Assembly (NCBI GenBank): GCA_910578715.1
Contig: CAJTRL010000041.1
Location: 1 to 34,517 of the forward strand
DNA length: 34,517 nucleotides
Source of the DNA: an uncultured Lachnospiraceae bacterium
Lineage (GTDB): Bacteria > Bacillota > Clostridia > Lachnospirales > Lachnospiraceae
Direction: 5' to 3'
Shown: positions 8,558 to 16,321 of the stretch, in pieces
How the letters are laid out: every line of letters starts with the position of its first letter
Position numbering within the stretch: the first letter of the stretch is position 1
The notes under the pieces: model-generated
The model's input: only the letters and a program-made list of their open reading frames with translations
Databases searched by the model: none
What the model was told of the DNA's origin: nothing
Translations under genes and position numbers: made by a program

Positions 8558-8614
8558 GTTGAATAAATTCAACTATTGAATTTGAGTGCCTGCCAAAGCA
8601 AGCAGATGGGAGTA
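8558..8614 (+). repeat. Two-hairpin leader cassette, copy 1 (before the HD gene)
   Basis: GTTGAAT/ATTCAAC form a 7-bp hairpin (8558-8573). A linker TATTGAATTTGAGTGC follows, then a CTGC/GCAG hairpin near 8590-8604, then GATGGGAGTAG supplying the ribosome site. The same order and much of the same sequence occur at 22519-22581. It is preceded at 8541-8557 by a GGAACATGGTTATAAGT string like the ilvD translation-start context, which here has no ATG after it. Confidence 0.65.
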
Positions 8615-8617
8615 GAA

Positions 8618-9106
8618 ATGACAGTTTCGGAAATTATGGTAAAGATGCTTGAAAGTGCAGGCGGGAATTTTCATGATATCAATCATTTGATGAAAGTATA
8701 TACCTATGCCAAAACGATTGCAGAATGCGAACAAGTAACGGAGAAAGAGCGGAAAACGGTTGAAATTGCCGCCATCGTACATGATATCGCATGTCCCTTG
8801 TGCCGGGAAAAATATGGAAATGCGGACGGCGGTCTTCAGGAGAAGGAAAGTGCTCCGTTAGTAGAGGAATTTTTAAAGGGGGCCGGGCTGTCGGAAGAGA
8901 TGTTGAACCGCATTGTTTATATTGTCAGTCACCATCACACGCCGCAGGCGGCCGACGGAATTGATTTCCAGATTCTGCTGGAAGCGGATTATCTGGTCAA
9001 TGCGGACGAATCCGGTTTTTCGGAAGCGAATATCCGAAACACAATGGAGCAGATGTTTCAAACCGATACTGGGAAAAAACTCTTAAAATCCATTTATGGA
9101 CTGTAA
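8618..9106 (+). CDS. HD-domain phosphohydrolase
   Basis: This is a small single-domain HD metal-dependent phosphohydrolase of 162 residues. Likely metal ligands are H19 or H23 (FHDINHLMKV), the H55-D56 pair (AAIVHDIACP), the histidines of SHHHT, and Asp in LLEADYLVNAD. The substrate cannot be told from the sequence; family members hydrolyse nucleotides or other phosphoesters. GGGAG (8608-8612) is 5 bases before the ATG at 8618, which rules out the earlier in-frame starts. It follows gpsA by 96 bases that hold a repeat cassette and ends at a terminator, so it closes the der-plsY-gpsA run. Confidence 0.82.
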   Translation: MTVSEIMVKMLESAGGNFHDINHLMKVYTYAKTIAECEQVTEKERKTVEIAAIVHDIACPLCREKYGNADGGLQEKESAPLVEEFLKGAGLSEEMLNRIVYIVSHHHTPQAADGIDFQILLEADYLVNADESGFSEANIRNTMEQMFQTDTGKKLLKSIYGL

Positions 9107-9221
9107 TCCATATACAGACTGAAATCCATATGCGACTGCGGGCGGAATGGTCTGCGCGCCATGGACAGTGGAAAGAAGTTACGGATGGGCATTCCTCAAA
9201 AATGAGATGAAGGCTTTCAGT

Positions 9222-9251
9222 TCCCACGGCCTTAAACGGCTGTGGGATTTT
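9222..9251 (+). terminator. Terminator after the HD gene
   Basis: TCCCACGGCC (9222-9231) pairs with GGCTGTGGGA (9238-9247), ten pairs with one G-U, around TTAAAC, and is followed by TTTTCT. It separates the gpsA/HD transcript from the response-regulator genes. Confidence 0.75.
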
Positions 9252-9316
9252 CTGACTTGATAGGAAAGTTCTATACACGGGCATCTTGCGGCGGAACATC
9301 AAAAAGGAGCTTTATG

Positions 9317-9991
9317 ATGAAATACAGAATATTGATTATCGAAGACGAACCGGTCATACGGAACCAGATAAAAATTCTGCTCGCAGGAAACGGGTACGAG
9401 GCGGAGGCGGTTACGGATTTTCGGGATGTTTCAGGACAGATAAAGGCGTTTATGCCGCACCTGATTCTTCTGGACATCGGACTGCCGGAGATGGACGGCT
9501 TTGCTCTCTGTTCCCGGATTCGTGCCGTTTCCTCAACTCCGGTTATTTTTGTGACGGGCCAAAATACCGATATGGATGAGCTGAACAGTATTTTGTCGGG
9601 AGGCGACGCGTTTATCACAAAGCCTTATCATACGGCGATTCTGCTTGCCAGAATATCGGCGCTGCTGTTACGGGCTTATGGTTCCGCACAGTCGGAAACC
9701 CTTACATGGAAGGACGCCGCTCTGCATCTGGAGGGGAGTTTTATCGAATATGAAGGCAGACGGGCAGAGCTTACCAAAAATGAGGTAAAAATTCTTTATT
9801 ATCTTTTTAAGCATGCCGGAACAATCTGTCCAAGAAACGATATTATTGATTTTCTGTGGGAAAGCGAACTTTATGTGGATGATAATGCGCTCAGTGTAAA
9901 CATTACGCGGATTCGGAATAAACTGGCGGATATCGGACTGCCCGATTTTATTACGACAAAGCACAGACAGGGTTATTTGCTAAAAGAGTGA
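9317..9991 (+). CDS. OmpR/PhoB-family response regulator, BceR-like
   Basis: It is the DNA-binding partner of the sensor kinase next door. The receiver domain (residues 1-120) has the acidic pair E9-D10, phosphoacceptor D53 (LILLDIGLPEMDG) and the conserved Lys in FITKPY. The winged-helix domain (about 130-224) ends with the typical TTKHRQGYLL. At 224 residues it is of normal size. AAGGAG (9304-9309) is 7 bases from the ATG at 9317 and 4 from another ATG at 9314, so 9317 is chosen. Context (kinase with two close membrane helices, ABC ATPase, FtsX-type permease) places it in the BceRSAB antimicrobial-peptide resistance group. A matching operator lies at 11132-11145. Confidence 0.9.
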   Translation: MKYRILIIEDEPVIRNQIKILLAGNGYEAEAVTDFRDVSGQIKAFMPHLILLDIGLPEMDGFALCSRIRAVSSTPVIFVTGQNTDMDELNSILSGGDAFITKPYHTAILLARISALLLRAYGSAQSETLTWKDAALHLEGSFIEYEGRRAELTKNEVKILYYLFKHAGTICPRNDIIDFLWESELYVDDNALSVNITRIRNKLADIGLPDFITTKHRQGYLLKE

Positions 9992-10046
9992 GCGGGAGAC
10001 AAACAGAAAGAAAGTAAGTGTAAGTGGAAAGGGAATTACAATAGAG

Positions 10047-11075
10047 ATGAACGGAAAACAATATCTGAAAAACCAGCTGCCTGTTATGCTGGTAAATATG
10101 TCGGGCCTGCTTCTGCTTATGATGTTTCTGCCCGCCTGTGGAATGGGTTTTCAGAGCGTTCTTTTGATTGCGTTTGTCTGGCTGTCCGTTCTTGGTATTT
10201 ATCTGACTGTAACCTTTTTTTCCAGAAAAAAGTATCTGGACAAACTGCAGCAAATGTCGGAGCGTCTGGAGGAAAAATATCTGCTCGCGGAAGTGATGGA
10301 AAAGCCCATGCGGGCCGATGATGAGGTTTTTTACCGGCTCATGAAGGCGGCGGAGAAATCCATGCTTGAAAAAATCGGTAAAATAGAGCGGGAGCGGAAG
10401 GAATATAAAGAATATATAGAGCAGTGGGTGCATGAGGCCAAAACCCCGGTCACGGCAATGCGGCTGCTTTGTGAAAACAACCGCTCTGAATTTACAAGGG
10501 AACTGTTCATGGAGCTGTTCATAGAGCTGGAAAAGATAAACCGTTATACGGAACAGGCTCTTTATTATGCCCGCAGCGAGCATACGGAAAAAGACTATTC
10601 TGTCAGGGAAATTGCGCTTGAAGAAGTGATTCACGGGGCGGTTGCGGATAATCGGTATCTTTTGCGGCTAAACCAGGTGAAAATTGTCCTGGAAGAAACG
10701 GAGACGATTGTTTATACCGATGAGAAATGGCTCAGATTCATCTTGGACCAGTTCATCGCCAACGCGGTAAAATACCGGAGCGGACATCCGGCGATACGTT
10801 TTTATGCGGACAACAGGGGCGGCCAGGTATTGCTGTATGTGGAGGATAACGGAATCGGCATACCACCTGGCGATTTACCCCGTATTTTTGAAAAGGGTTT
10901 TACCGGAGAAAACGGAAGGCTCGTTCCGGGCGCTACCGGCATCGGACTCTATCTTTGCCAGAAATTATGCGACAGGCTCGGAATCGGCCTGGAAGTCCGT
11001 TCAGGGAAAACGGGAACAATTTTCGTGCTTATTTTTCAAATCAATTATTTTACGGCCGAAATGCAGGGACGATGA
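10047..11075 (+). CDS. Intramembrane-sensing histidine kinase, BceS-like
   Basis: The 342-residue kinase has two membrane helices at the N-terminus (about residues 11-30 and 36-58) joined by only a few residues. It therefore lacks an extracellular sensor domain, the hallmark of kinases that sense through a partner ABC transporter. The phosphorylated His is H129 in EQWVHEAKTPV. The ATPase part has the N box (DQFIANAVKYR), DNGIGIP and GATGIGLYL. It follows the response regulator by 55 bases and is probably co-transcribed. The inducer is likely a cell-wall-active peptide by family analogy; the sequence does not say which. Confidence 0.9.
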   Translation: MNGKQYLKNQLPVMLVNMSGLLLLMMFLPACGMGFQSVLLIAFVWLSVLGIYLTVTFFSRKKYLDKLQQMSERLEEKYLLAEVMEKPMRADDEVFYRLMKAAEKSMLEKIGKIERERKEYKEYIEQWVHEAKTPVTAMRLLCENNRSEFTRELFMELFIELEKINRYTEQALYYARSEHTEKDYSVREIALEEVIHGAVADNRYLLRLNQVKIVLEETETIVYTDEKWLRFILDQFIANAVKYRSGHPAIRFYADNRGGQVLLYVEDNGIGIPPGDLPRIFEKGFTGENGRLVPGATGIGLYLCQKLCDRLGIGLEVRSGKTGTIFVLIFQINYFTAEMQGR

Positions 11076-11131
11076 GCCCTGCGTTTTTTATGCAGGCGCG
11101 TCTTCTTTTCGGGCTGAATTGATACGAAAAA

Positions 11132-11156
11132 TTACATTTTTGTAAGAACTTTGTAA
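11132..11156 (+). promoter_or_regulatory. Probable response-regulator operator before the ABC genes
   Basis: A perfect inverted repeat TTACA-TTTT-TGTAA (11132-11145) is followed by another TGTAA at 11152, eleven bases on, one helical turn. The spacing matches the TNACA-N4-TGTAA box I remember for BceR-like regulators. It lies upstream of a candidate -10, consistent with activation. Confidence 0.6.
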
Positions 11157-11166
11157 GAAAACCTGA

Positions 11167-11195
11167 TACAAAAGCCGGAGCGCATGCTTTATGAT
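11167..11195 (+). promoter_or_regulatory. Candidate inducible promoter of the ABC genes
   Basis: TATGAT (11190-11195) is a good -10. The hexamer 17 bases upstream (TACAAA, 11167-11172) is a poor -35, as expected of a promoter that needs an activator. The operator at 11132-11156 is just upstream. The ABC ATPase start is about 55 bases downstream. Confidence 0.45.
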
Positions 11196-11254
11196 GAATG
11201 ACAGAACCGGCGGATGTTCGGAAGGGCGGCCCCATCGCCGGAATGGGAGGAAAC

Positions 11255-12034
11255 ATGGAGAAAGAAAGGAATACCGTTTTGAGGCTGGAGCATATCCAGA
11301 AATACTATGGGAACGAAGGAAATATTACAAAGGCAGTCAACGACATTGACTTTTCGGTCAGGGAGGGAGAGTTTCTCGGCATTATGGGGGCGTCCGGCTC
11401 CGGAAAGACGACCCTGTTAAACTGTATTTCCACGATTGATACCGTGAGTGCGGGACATATTTATCTGGAAGATACCGATATTACGGAGATGAAACCGAAG
11501 GAGCTTGCGCGGTTCCGGCGGGAGAATCTGGGCTTTATCTTTCAGGACTTTAATTTGCTGGACACGTTGACAATTTCGGAAAATATCGCGTTTGCGCTGG
11601 CCATTAACAAAACGCCCGCGGAAATGGTAGAGCCGCGCGTCCTGGAAATGGCGGAAAGGCTGAATATCACAGATATCCTGGATAAATATCCCTATCAGGT
11701 GTCGGGCGGCCAGAAACAGCGCTGCGCCTGTGCGAGAGCTCTGATTCACGGGCCGAAACTGCTTCTTGCGGATGAGCCTACCGGAGCGCTGGACAGTCAT
11801 TCTTCTCAGATGCTGCTTTCGACGATGCAAAGCATCCATGAACAGTTTGGCGCAACGATAATCATGGTGACGCACGATGCTTTTGCGGCCAGCTATGCGG
11901 AGCGTATTTTATTTTTGCGGGATGGTGAAATTTTTACGGAATTATACAGGGGGAAGGATGTCAGGGGCGCCTTTTTTGAAAAAATACTGAATGTTCTGAC
12001 GATAACCGGAGGAGGACAAAGTCATGTATGCTAA
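11255..12034 (+). CDS. ABC transporter ATP-binding protein, BceA-like
   Basis: This is the ATPase of a peptide-antibiotic detoxification and sensing transporter. The 259-residue product has Walker A GASGSGKTT (about residues 45-53), the Q loop in FIFQDFNLLD, signature VSGGQKQR and Walker B LLLADEPTGALD. The last two match the MacB/BceA subgroup closely. GGGAGG (11245-11250) is 4 bases from the ATG at 11255; the longer in-frame version from 11198 overlaps the promoter region and is rejected. It overlaps the permease gene by 11 bases, implying translational coupling. Confidence 0.93.
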   Translation: MEKERNTVLRLEHIQKYYGNEGNITKAVNDIDFSVREGEFLGIMGASGSGKTTLLNCISTIDTVSAGHIYLEDTDITEMKPKELARFRRENLGFIFQDFNLLDTLTISENIAFALAINKTPAEMVEPRVLEMAERLNITDILDKYPYQVSGGQKQRCACARALIHGPKLLLADEPTGALDSHSSQMLLSTMQSIHEQFGATIIMVTHDAFAASYAERILFLRDGEIFTELYRGKDVRGAFFEKILNVLTITGGGQSHVC

Positions 12035-14291
12035 ACTCATTTTTCGGAACGCGAAGCGGTCTGCAAAAGACTATCTGATTTATCTTGTGACAATGACAAT
12101 CTGCGTCATGCTGTTTTATTCGTTTCTGTCCATTTCCAGCCGATATTATCACCCGGATATCGGCGCCGAATATAATTTCCAAATCCTGGGAAAAGGTATG
12201 AAACTGGCTATTAGTGCGGTAACGCTTCTGCTTTTGTTTTTAATATGTTATGTCAACCGATATATGCTGGTACGCAGACAGAAGGAATTTGCCATGCAGG
12301 CCGTTATGGGCATGGAGTTAAGAACCATTGGCTGGCTGTTCTTTGCGGAGACATTTGTTATGGGTTTGTTTTCGATTCTGGCCGGAATTTTCCTCGGCGT
12401 ATTCGGTTCCCAGTTCATTACGGCGATGCTTTTAACTTCCTATGGGCAAACTTACCGGATAACATGGACTTTGTTTCCGGACACCGTATTTTTTACGATG
12501 GTATTTTTTATGATGAGCTTTGTGCTGACCGGTTTCTTTCAGTTCCGGGCGATTGAGAAAACCAAAGTTATCGACATGCTTTCAGCCGATAGAAGAAATG
12601 AGATTTCCCTGAAGAAAAGCATTCAGATGCAAATAGTCGTTATTCTGTTTGTGATGATGGCGTTCTGGATGCTTTTGACAGGGATTCGGAAGATGTATTT
12701 TTATTTTGACAGTCGTTTTGCGCTTCCCGTCCACTTTCTGTTCTGGGGAAATATCCTGTTCCCGGCGGGCACGCTGTTATGGCCTGTCGTATGGATTGGA
12801 CGAAAGCGTTTCGCTCGAAAAAGGAGGGGCAGAAACGGGGATAGAAGGGCGGATGGAAATGATTTTCCGGCGCTGGTTTCAGGACTGCTTGTTTGTGCAC
12901 TTTTAAACGCTTTTATGGCGATTTACACGACGGTCATGCAGAACCGGTATTATCTCGTGCTTGGAAACGGAGCGCTTGACCAGTTGATTCTGTTTGTGTT
13001 AGCGGATTTGCTTTTTTCAATCAGCGCGGTTATCTGGCTGGCAAATTATTTTCTGACCGCATGGAAAGAGAAATCGCCCGAACATCGGTATCATAATCAG
13101 AATCTTTTCCTGTGGGGGCAGATTACGACGAAGCTGTCCACGACGAACAAGACGATGACGTTAATCTGTATTACGCTGGTTCTGGCGGTATTCCTGTTCA
13201 TGGCAGTTCCGGTTCTGGTGGGATGGGCTCTGGGGTTTCTGGAAGTGCGCGCGAAATATGACGTGCAGATTTATTCAGACTATCGCCTCGTTTATGAAGA
13301 AGAGGAACTTCCGGATGATGATTATGCTTTCATTGCAGATTTTCTTACGGAACATGGCATCGAAACGGAATATGACTGTGCTTTTCAGTTGTATCTTCCA
13401 AAACGGGAAGATTTTCACCGCCGGGTGAAATGGGATTTCCCGGAGGCAGCGATTTCTCTGTCCGATTATAATAGCATCAGGAAAATGCTCGGATATGAAG
13501 CGATTTCTCTGGGAGAAAATGAATTTACCACCCAGTGGCAGACCATTGCCGGGGAAGAAGAACGGGACGATTTTCTACGGACGCATACGGTGCTTGCGAC
13601 CGACGTGGGAGAGCTGAAACTTTCCGACCGGTATTATACTGATGCGGTCGGAGAAACGCTTTATAATTCTTATACGGATGTTGTACTGGTTCTGCCGGAC
13701 AGCGTCTGCGAACAACTGCTTCCGGTCATGACCAACCGGTATATCACGACGAAGGGGACGATTGCTTATGAAGAAGCTCTTGCGCTGGAAGCGTTGTTTG
13801 ATTCGATATACCCGGAAGAAGAGACAACGGAAGGAACCGTTTATTCCATCCGGTTAAGCACGCTGCAGAGAAACGAAACGAAGGCCAGTATGTTCGTGTT
13901 ACAGGCGGTTATGCTTTATGGAGGGGTTGTCCTGATGGTTATCTGTCTGACCATTCTTTCTTTGCAGCAGCTTCTGGATGCCGGACATTACCGGTATCGT
14001 TTCCGGGTACTGCGCAGATTGGGCGTTGAAGAAAAAGACATCGGAAGTCTGATGTTGAAACAGCTTGGTATCTGGTTTGGACTTCCGGTCGTCGTTGCGC
14101 TTTCGGCCGCGGCCGTGCTCGTTAGTTGTTTTATTCAGATGGTGTCCGCCCAGATTACGGCCTATATCGGTTTTGGCACATTACTTGCGCAGATTGCAAT
14201 GACTGGAAGCATTCTGCTGGCCTTATTGGGCTGCTATTTTATCAGTACATGGATATTGTTCAGACAGTCTGTTGGACAGGGAACCGTATAG
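12024..14291 (+). CDS. FtsX-type ABC permease with a large extracellular domain, BceB-like
   Basis: The 755-residue membrane protein is the permease partner of the upstream ATPase. It has helices near residues 18-38, 58-76, 105-130, 150-175, 193-215, 285-310, 325-345 and 382-404. A hydrophilic stretch of about 210 residues (405-618) follows, then three C-terminal helices from about 620. A large extracellular domain between the seventh/eighth helices is the mark of BceB-type transporters and is where peptide antibiotics are detected. It is somewhat longer than the usual 620-670 residues, with an extra charged loop around 260-280 (RKRFARKRRGRNGDRRADG). The substrate is not determinable from the sequence. 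Confidence 0.9.
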   Translation: MYAKLIFRNAKRSAKDYLIYLVTMTICVMLFYSFLSISSRYYHPDIGAEYNFQILGKGMKLAISAVTLLLLFLICYVNRYMLVRRQKEFAMQAVMGMELRTIGWLFFAETFVMGLFSILAGIFLGVFGSQFITAMLLTSYGQTYRITWTLFPDTVFFTMVFFMMSFVLTGFFQFRAIEKTKVIDMLSADRRNEISLKKSIQMQIVVILFVMMAFWMLLTGIRKMYFYFDSRFALPVHFLFWGNILFPAGTLLWPVVWIGRKRFARKRRGRNGDRRADGNDFPALVSGLLVCALLNAFMAIYTTVMQNRYYLVLGNGALDQLILFVLADLLFSISAVIWLANYFLTAWKEKSPEHRYHNQNLFLWGQITTKLSTTNKTMTLICITLVLAVFLFMAVPVLVGWALGFLEVRAKYDVQIYSDYRLVYEEEELPDDDYAFIADFLTEHGIETEYDCAFQLYLPKREDFHRRVKWDFPEAAISLSDYNSIRKMLGYEAISLGENEFTTQWQTIAGEEERDDFLRTHTVLATDVGELKLSDRYYTDAVGETLYNSYTDVVLVLPDSVCEQLLPVMTNRYITTKGTIAYEEALALEALFDSIYPEEETTEGTVYSIRLSTLQRNETKASMFVLQAVMLYGGVVLMVICLTILSLQQLLDAGHYRYRFRVLRRLGVEEKDIGSLMLKQLGIWFGLPVVVALSAAAVLVSCFIQMVSAQITAYIGFGTLLAQIAMTGSILLALLGCYFISTWILFRQSVGQGTV

Positions 14292-14336
14292 GAAACCGGG
14301 GCTGTTGCAGCGGGGAAAGAAAACAGCGGAACAGAC

Positions 14337-14370
14337 ATGCGCAGGCCGTCGGGCCTGCGCATTCTTTATA
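14337..14370. terminator. Terminator between the permease gene and metF
   Basis: ATGCGCAGGCC (14337-14347) and GGCCTGCGCAT (14352-14362) form an 11-bp perfect stem with a GTCG loop, followed by TCTTTATACCTTTAT on the plus strand. It lies 11 bases from the convergent metF stop and may serve both strands, though the minus-strand T-run is weak. Confidence 0.75.
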
Positions 14371-14373
14371 CCT

Positions 14374-15228
14374 TTATATCTGTGATACAATTTTAGCTGT
14401 CGTTTTCGGGCCGTTCATGGTATAGAGATGAATGCCGTCCACGCCGTTTTCCTTTAAGTCGCGTATCTGGCGGACCGCGTAGTCGATGCCGGCCTTTCGC
14501 ATATCGTCTTTATTGTCTCCGTAAGTCGCGATAAGGTCGGAAAGCTCTTTCGGAACGGAGGAACCGGACAGGGTGACGGTGGTGCCAATCTGCTTTGCGT
14601 TTGTAACCGGCATAATGCCTGCGCAGATAGGAACGGTAATGCCCGCCGCCGCCGCGCGTTCCCGGAAACGGTAGAATAAGTCATTGGTGAAAAAGAGCTG
14701 TGTAATTAGGAAAGATGCGCCCGCGTCCACTTTTTCCTTCAGATGAGCCAGGTCGCTTTCAAAACTTTCCGCTTCATAGTGTTTTTCCGGATAGCATGCG
14801 CCGGCAATCTGCAAAGATGTATTCGCTTTCAGGTAGCGAATCATATCGGAGGCATAGAAAAATTCCCGGTTGTCATATTGCTCATCGGTCATCGTCCGGG
14901 GCCTGTCCCCGCGCAGCGCCATCACATAGCGGATGCCTTCTTTCTGAAGCAGTTCGCAGTTTTCCTGAAGGTCTGCCTGTCTGAATCCAACACAGGTCAT
15001 ATGGGCGATTGCGTCAATATGTAACCGGTTCTGGATATAGGACACGATTTCAGCGGTTTTTCCGGCTCTGGAACCGCCGGCCCCGTATGTACAGCTGATA
15101 AAATCCGGGTTCAGCGCCGCAAACGCGTTCAGTTTTTCAAAGACCGCCTGAAATTCTTCTTCGGTTTTCGGCGGAGAGACCTCGAAAGAAAGCGAGGTTT
15201 TACTCTTATTCAATAAATTTTCAATCAT
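14374..15228 (-). CDS. metF: Methylenetetrahydrofolate reductase
   Basis: It reduces 5,10-methylene- to 5-methyl-tetrahydrofolate, the methyl donor for methionine synthesis (in some anaerobes also part of one-carbon metabolism). The 284-residue product has the catalytic-Glu start SLSFEVSPPKTEEE, SCTYGAGGS, AHMTCVGF, ALRGDRP (folate/FAD region) and ITQLFF. This is the short single-domain MetF. The frame stays open for another 759 bases upstream, but that part is antisense to the MoxR gene. The ATG at 15228 has GAAGGGAAG about 8 bases before it and starts the conserved sequence. It stands alone, with its own promoter at 15301-15329. Confidence 0.95.
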   Translation of the reverse strand: MIENLLNKSKTSLSFEVSPPKTEEEFQAVFEKLNAFAALNPDFISCTYGAGGSRAGKTAEIVSYIQNRLHIDAIAHMTCVGFRQADLQENCELLQKEGIRYVMALRGDRPRTMTDEQYDNREFFYASDMIRYLKANTSLQIAGACYPEKHYEAESFESDLAHLKEKVDAGASFLITQLFFTNDLFYRFRERAAAAGITVPICAGIMPVTNAKQIGTTVTLSGSSVPKELSDLIATYGDNKDDMRKAGIDYAVRQIRDLKENGVDGIHLYTMNGPKTTAKIVSQI

Positions 15229-15281
15229 AGTTCTGACTTCCCTTCTGTATAAGATGTGAAATGTTCCTGTTTTTTTATTTC

Positions 15282-15310
15282 TTGCTTTTGTAACTAAAAT
15301 ATCGTAACAT
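15282..15310 (+). promoter_or_regulatory. Candidate promoter of the moxR-VWA pair
   Basis: TTGCTT (15282-15287), 17 bases, TAACAT (15305-15310) on the plus strand, overlapping the metF promoter in the opposite direction. The match is moderate. Confidence 0.35.
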
Positions 15311-15329
15311 AAATTTATAGGCACCGCAA
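15301..15329 (-). promoter_or_regulatory. Promoter of metF
   Basis: On the minus strand TTGCGG (15324-15329), 17 bases, TACGAT (15301-15306). The implied leader is about 65 nt, too short for a SAM riboswitch. Confidence 0.6.
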
Positions 15330-15396
15330 GAAGATGCGGATGGTGAACGGAAATTTTTACCCAATTTTTACTTTTGAAAGGAGCATTCTGATAAGT

Positions 15397-16218
15397 ATGA
15401 GCGACAATAAAACAACCTTTACGAGCACTTCCCAATATGTGGCGTCCAAAGAACTGCTGGCGAGCGTCAACGTGGCGGTTGCGCTGCAAAAGCCCTTGCT
15501 GATAAAGGGCGAGCCCGGAACGGGAAAGACCATGCTTGCACAGGCCGTAGCGGAATCTCTTGGCAAAAAACTGGTTATCTGGAACATTAAATCCACCACG
15601 AAAGCACAGGAAGGCCTGTATGTGTACGATACGATACAGCGGCTTTATGACGGACAGTTTGGAGAAGAGGGAGTGGACGATATTGCCAGATACATTAAAC
15701 TGGGAAAACTCGGAGAGGCTTTTGATTCGGAAGAACAGGTGGTTCTGCTGATAGATGAGATAGATAAGGCGGATTTGGAGTTTCCCAACGATTTGCTGTG
15801 GGAGCTGGACCAGATGGAATTTTATATCCATGAGACAAAGCGCACGGTCAAAGCGAAACACAGACCGATTGTGATTATTACCTCCAATGCGGAAAAGGAA
15901 CTGCCGGACGCATTTTTGAGAAGATGTATTTTCCATTATATCGAGTTCCCGAACGCGGAACTGATGGAAGAAATTGTAAAGACTCACTATCCCGATGTGG
16001 AGGATAAGCTGTTAAAAGATGCGATGGAAGTCTTTTACTGGATTCGTTCCATCAAGGATATCCGTAAAAAACCGAGCACTTCTGAGCTTATCGACTGGAT
16101 TAACGCGCTGCAGATTGGCGGAATCCCGACGGACAGGCTGCGGGAAGAACTGCCGTTTGTCGGCGTCGTTGTGAAAAAAGACGAAGACCTGGAAACGCTG
16201 AAACACAGAGTGGATTAA
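15397..16218 (+). CDS. MoxR-family AAA+ ATPase
   Basis: This is a 273-residue AAA+ ATPase of the MoxR type, which usually acts as a chaperone-like remodeler with a VWA-domain partner. Walker A is GEPGTGKT (residues 38-45), Walker B LLIDEIDKAD (about 117-126), sensor 1 is in IITSNAEKELPDAFLRRC, with the arginine finger in FLRRC. The small C-terminal lid domain runs from about 185. The ATG at 15397 starts the conserved part; GGAG (15380-15383) is 13 bases upstream, a long spacing shared with several other genes here. The VWA gene follows after 103 bases, giving the classic MoxR-VWA pair. The client process is unknown. Confidence 0.9.
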   Translation: MSDNKTTFTSTSQYVASKELLASVNVAVALQKPLLIKGEPGTGKTMLAQAVAESLGKKLVIWNIKSTTKAQEGLYVYDTIQRLYDGQFGEEGVDDIARYIKLGKLGEAFDSEEQVVLLIDEIDKADLEFPNDLLWELDQMEFYIHETKRTVKAKHRPIVIITSNAEKELPDAFLRRCIFHYIEFPNAELMEEIVKTHYPDVEDKLLKDAMEVFYWIRSIKDIRKKPSTSELIDWINALQIGGIPTDRLREELPFVGVVVKKDEDLETLKHRVD

Positions 16219-16321
16219 AAACAAAGATGTTTTTTCCGGCGGGAAATGAGTCAGATGGCCGTGTCTGCACGGACGATTGATAAATGCCGTGGATTTAAAA
16301 TAGGAAAGGCGTGGTTAGCGG

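Noticed and set aside
9250..9277. Promoter directly before the response-regulator gene
   Set aside because: TTGATA and TATACA are present, but the spacing is only about 9 bases; no acceptable pair was found.
15229..15294. SAM riboswitch in the metF leader
   Set aside because: The predicted leader is about 65 nt, without the conserved SAM-I core or a terminator.
15229..15987. Upstream extension of the metF frame
   Set aside because: The added 253 codons are antisense to the MoxR gene; the conserved MetF sequence starts at the ATG at 15228, which has its own ribosome site and promoter.
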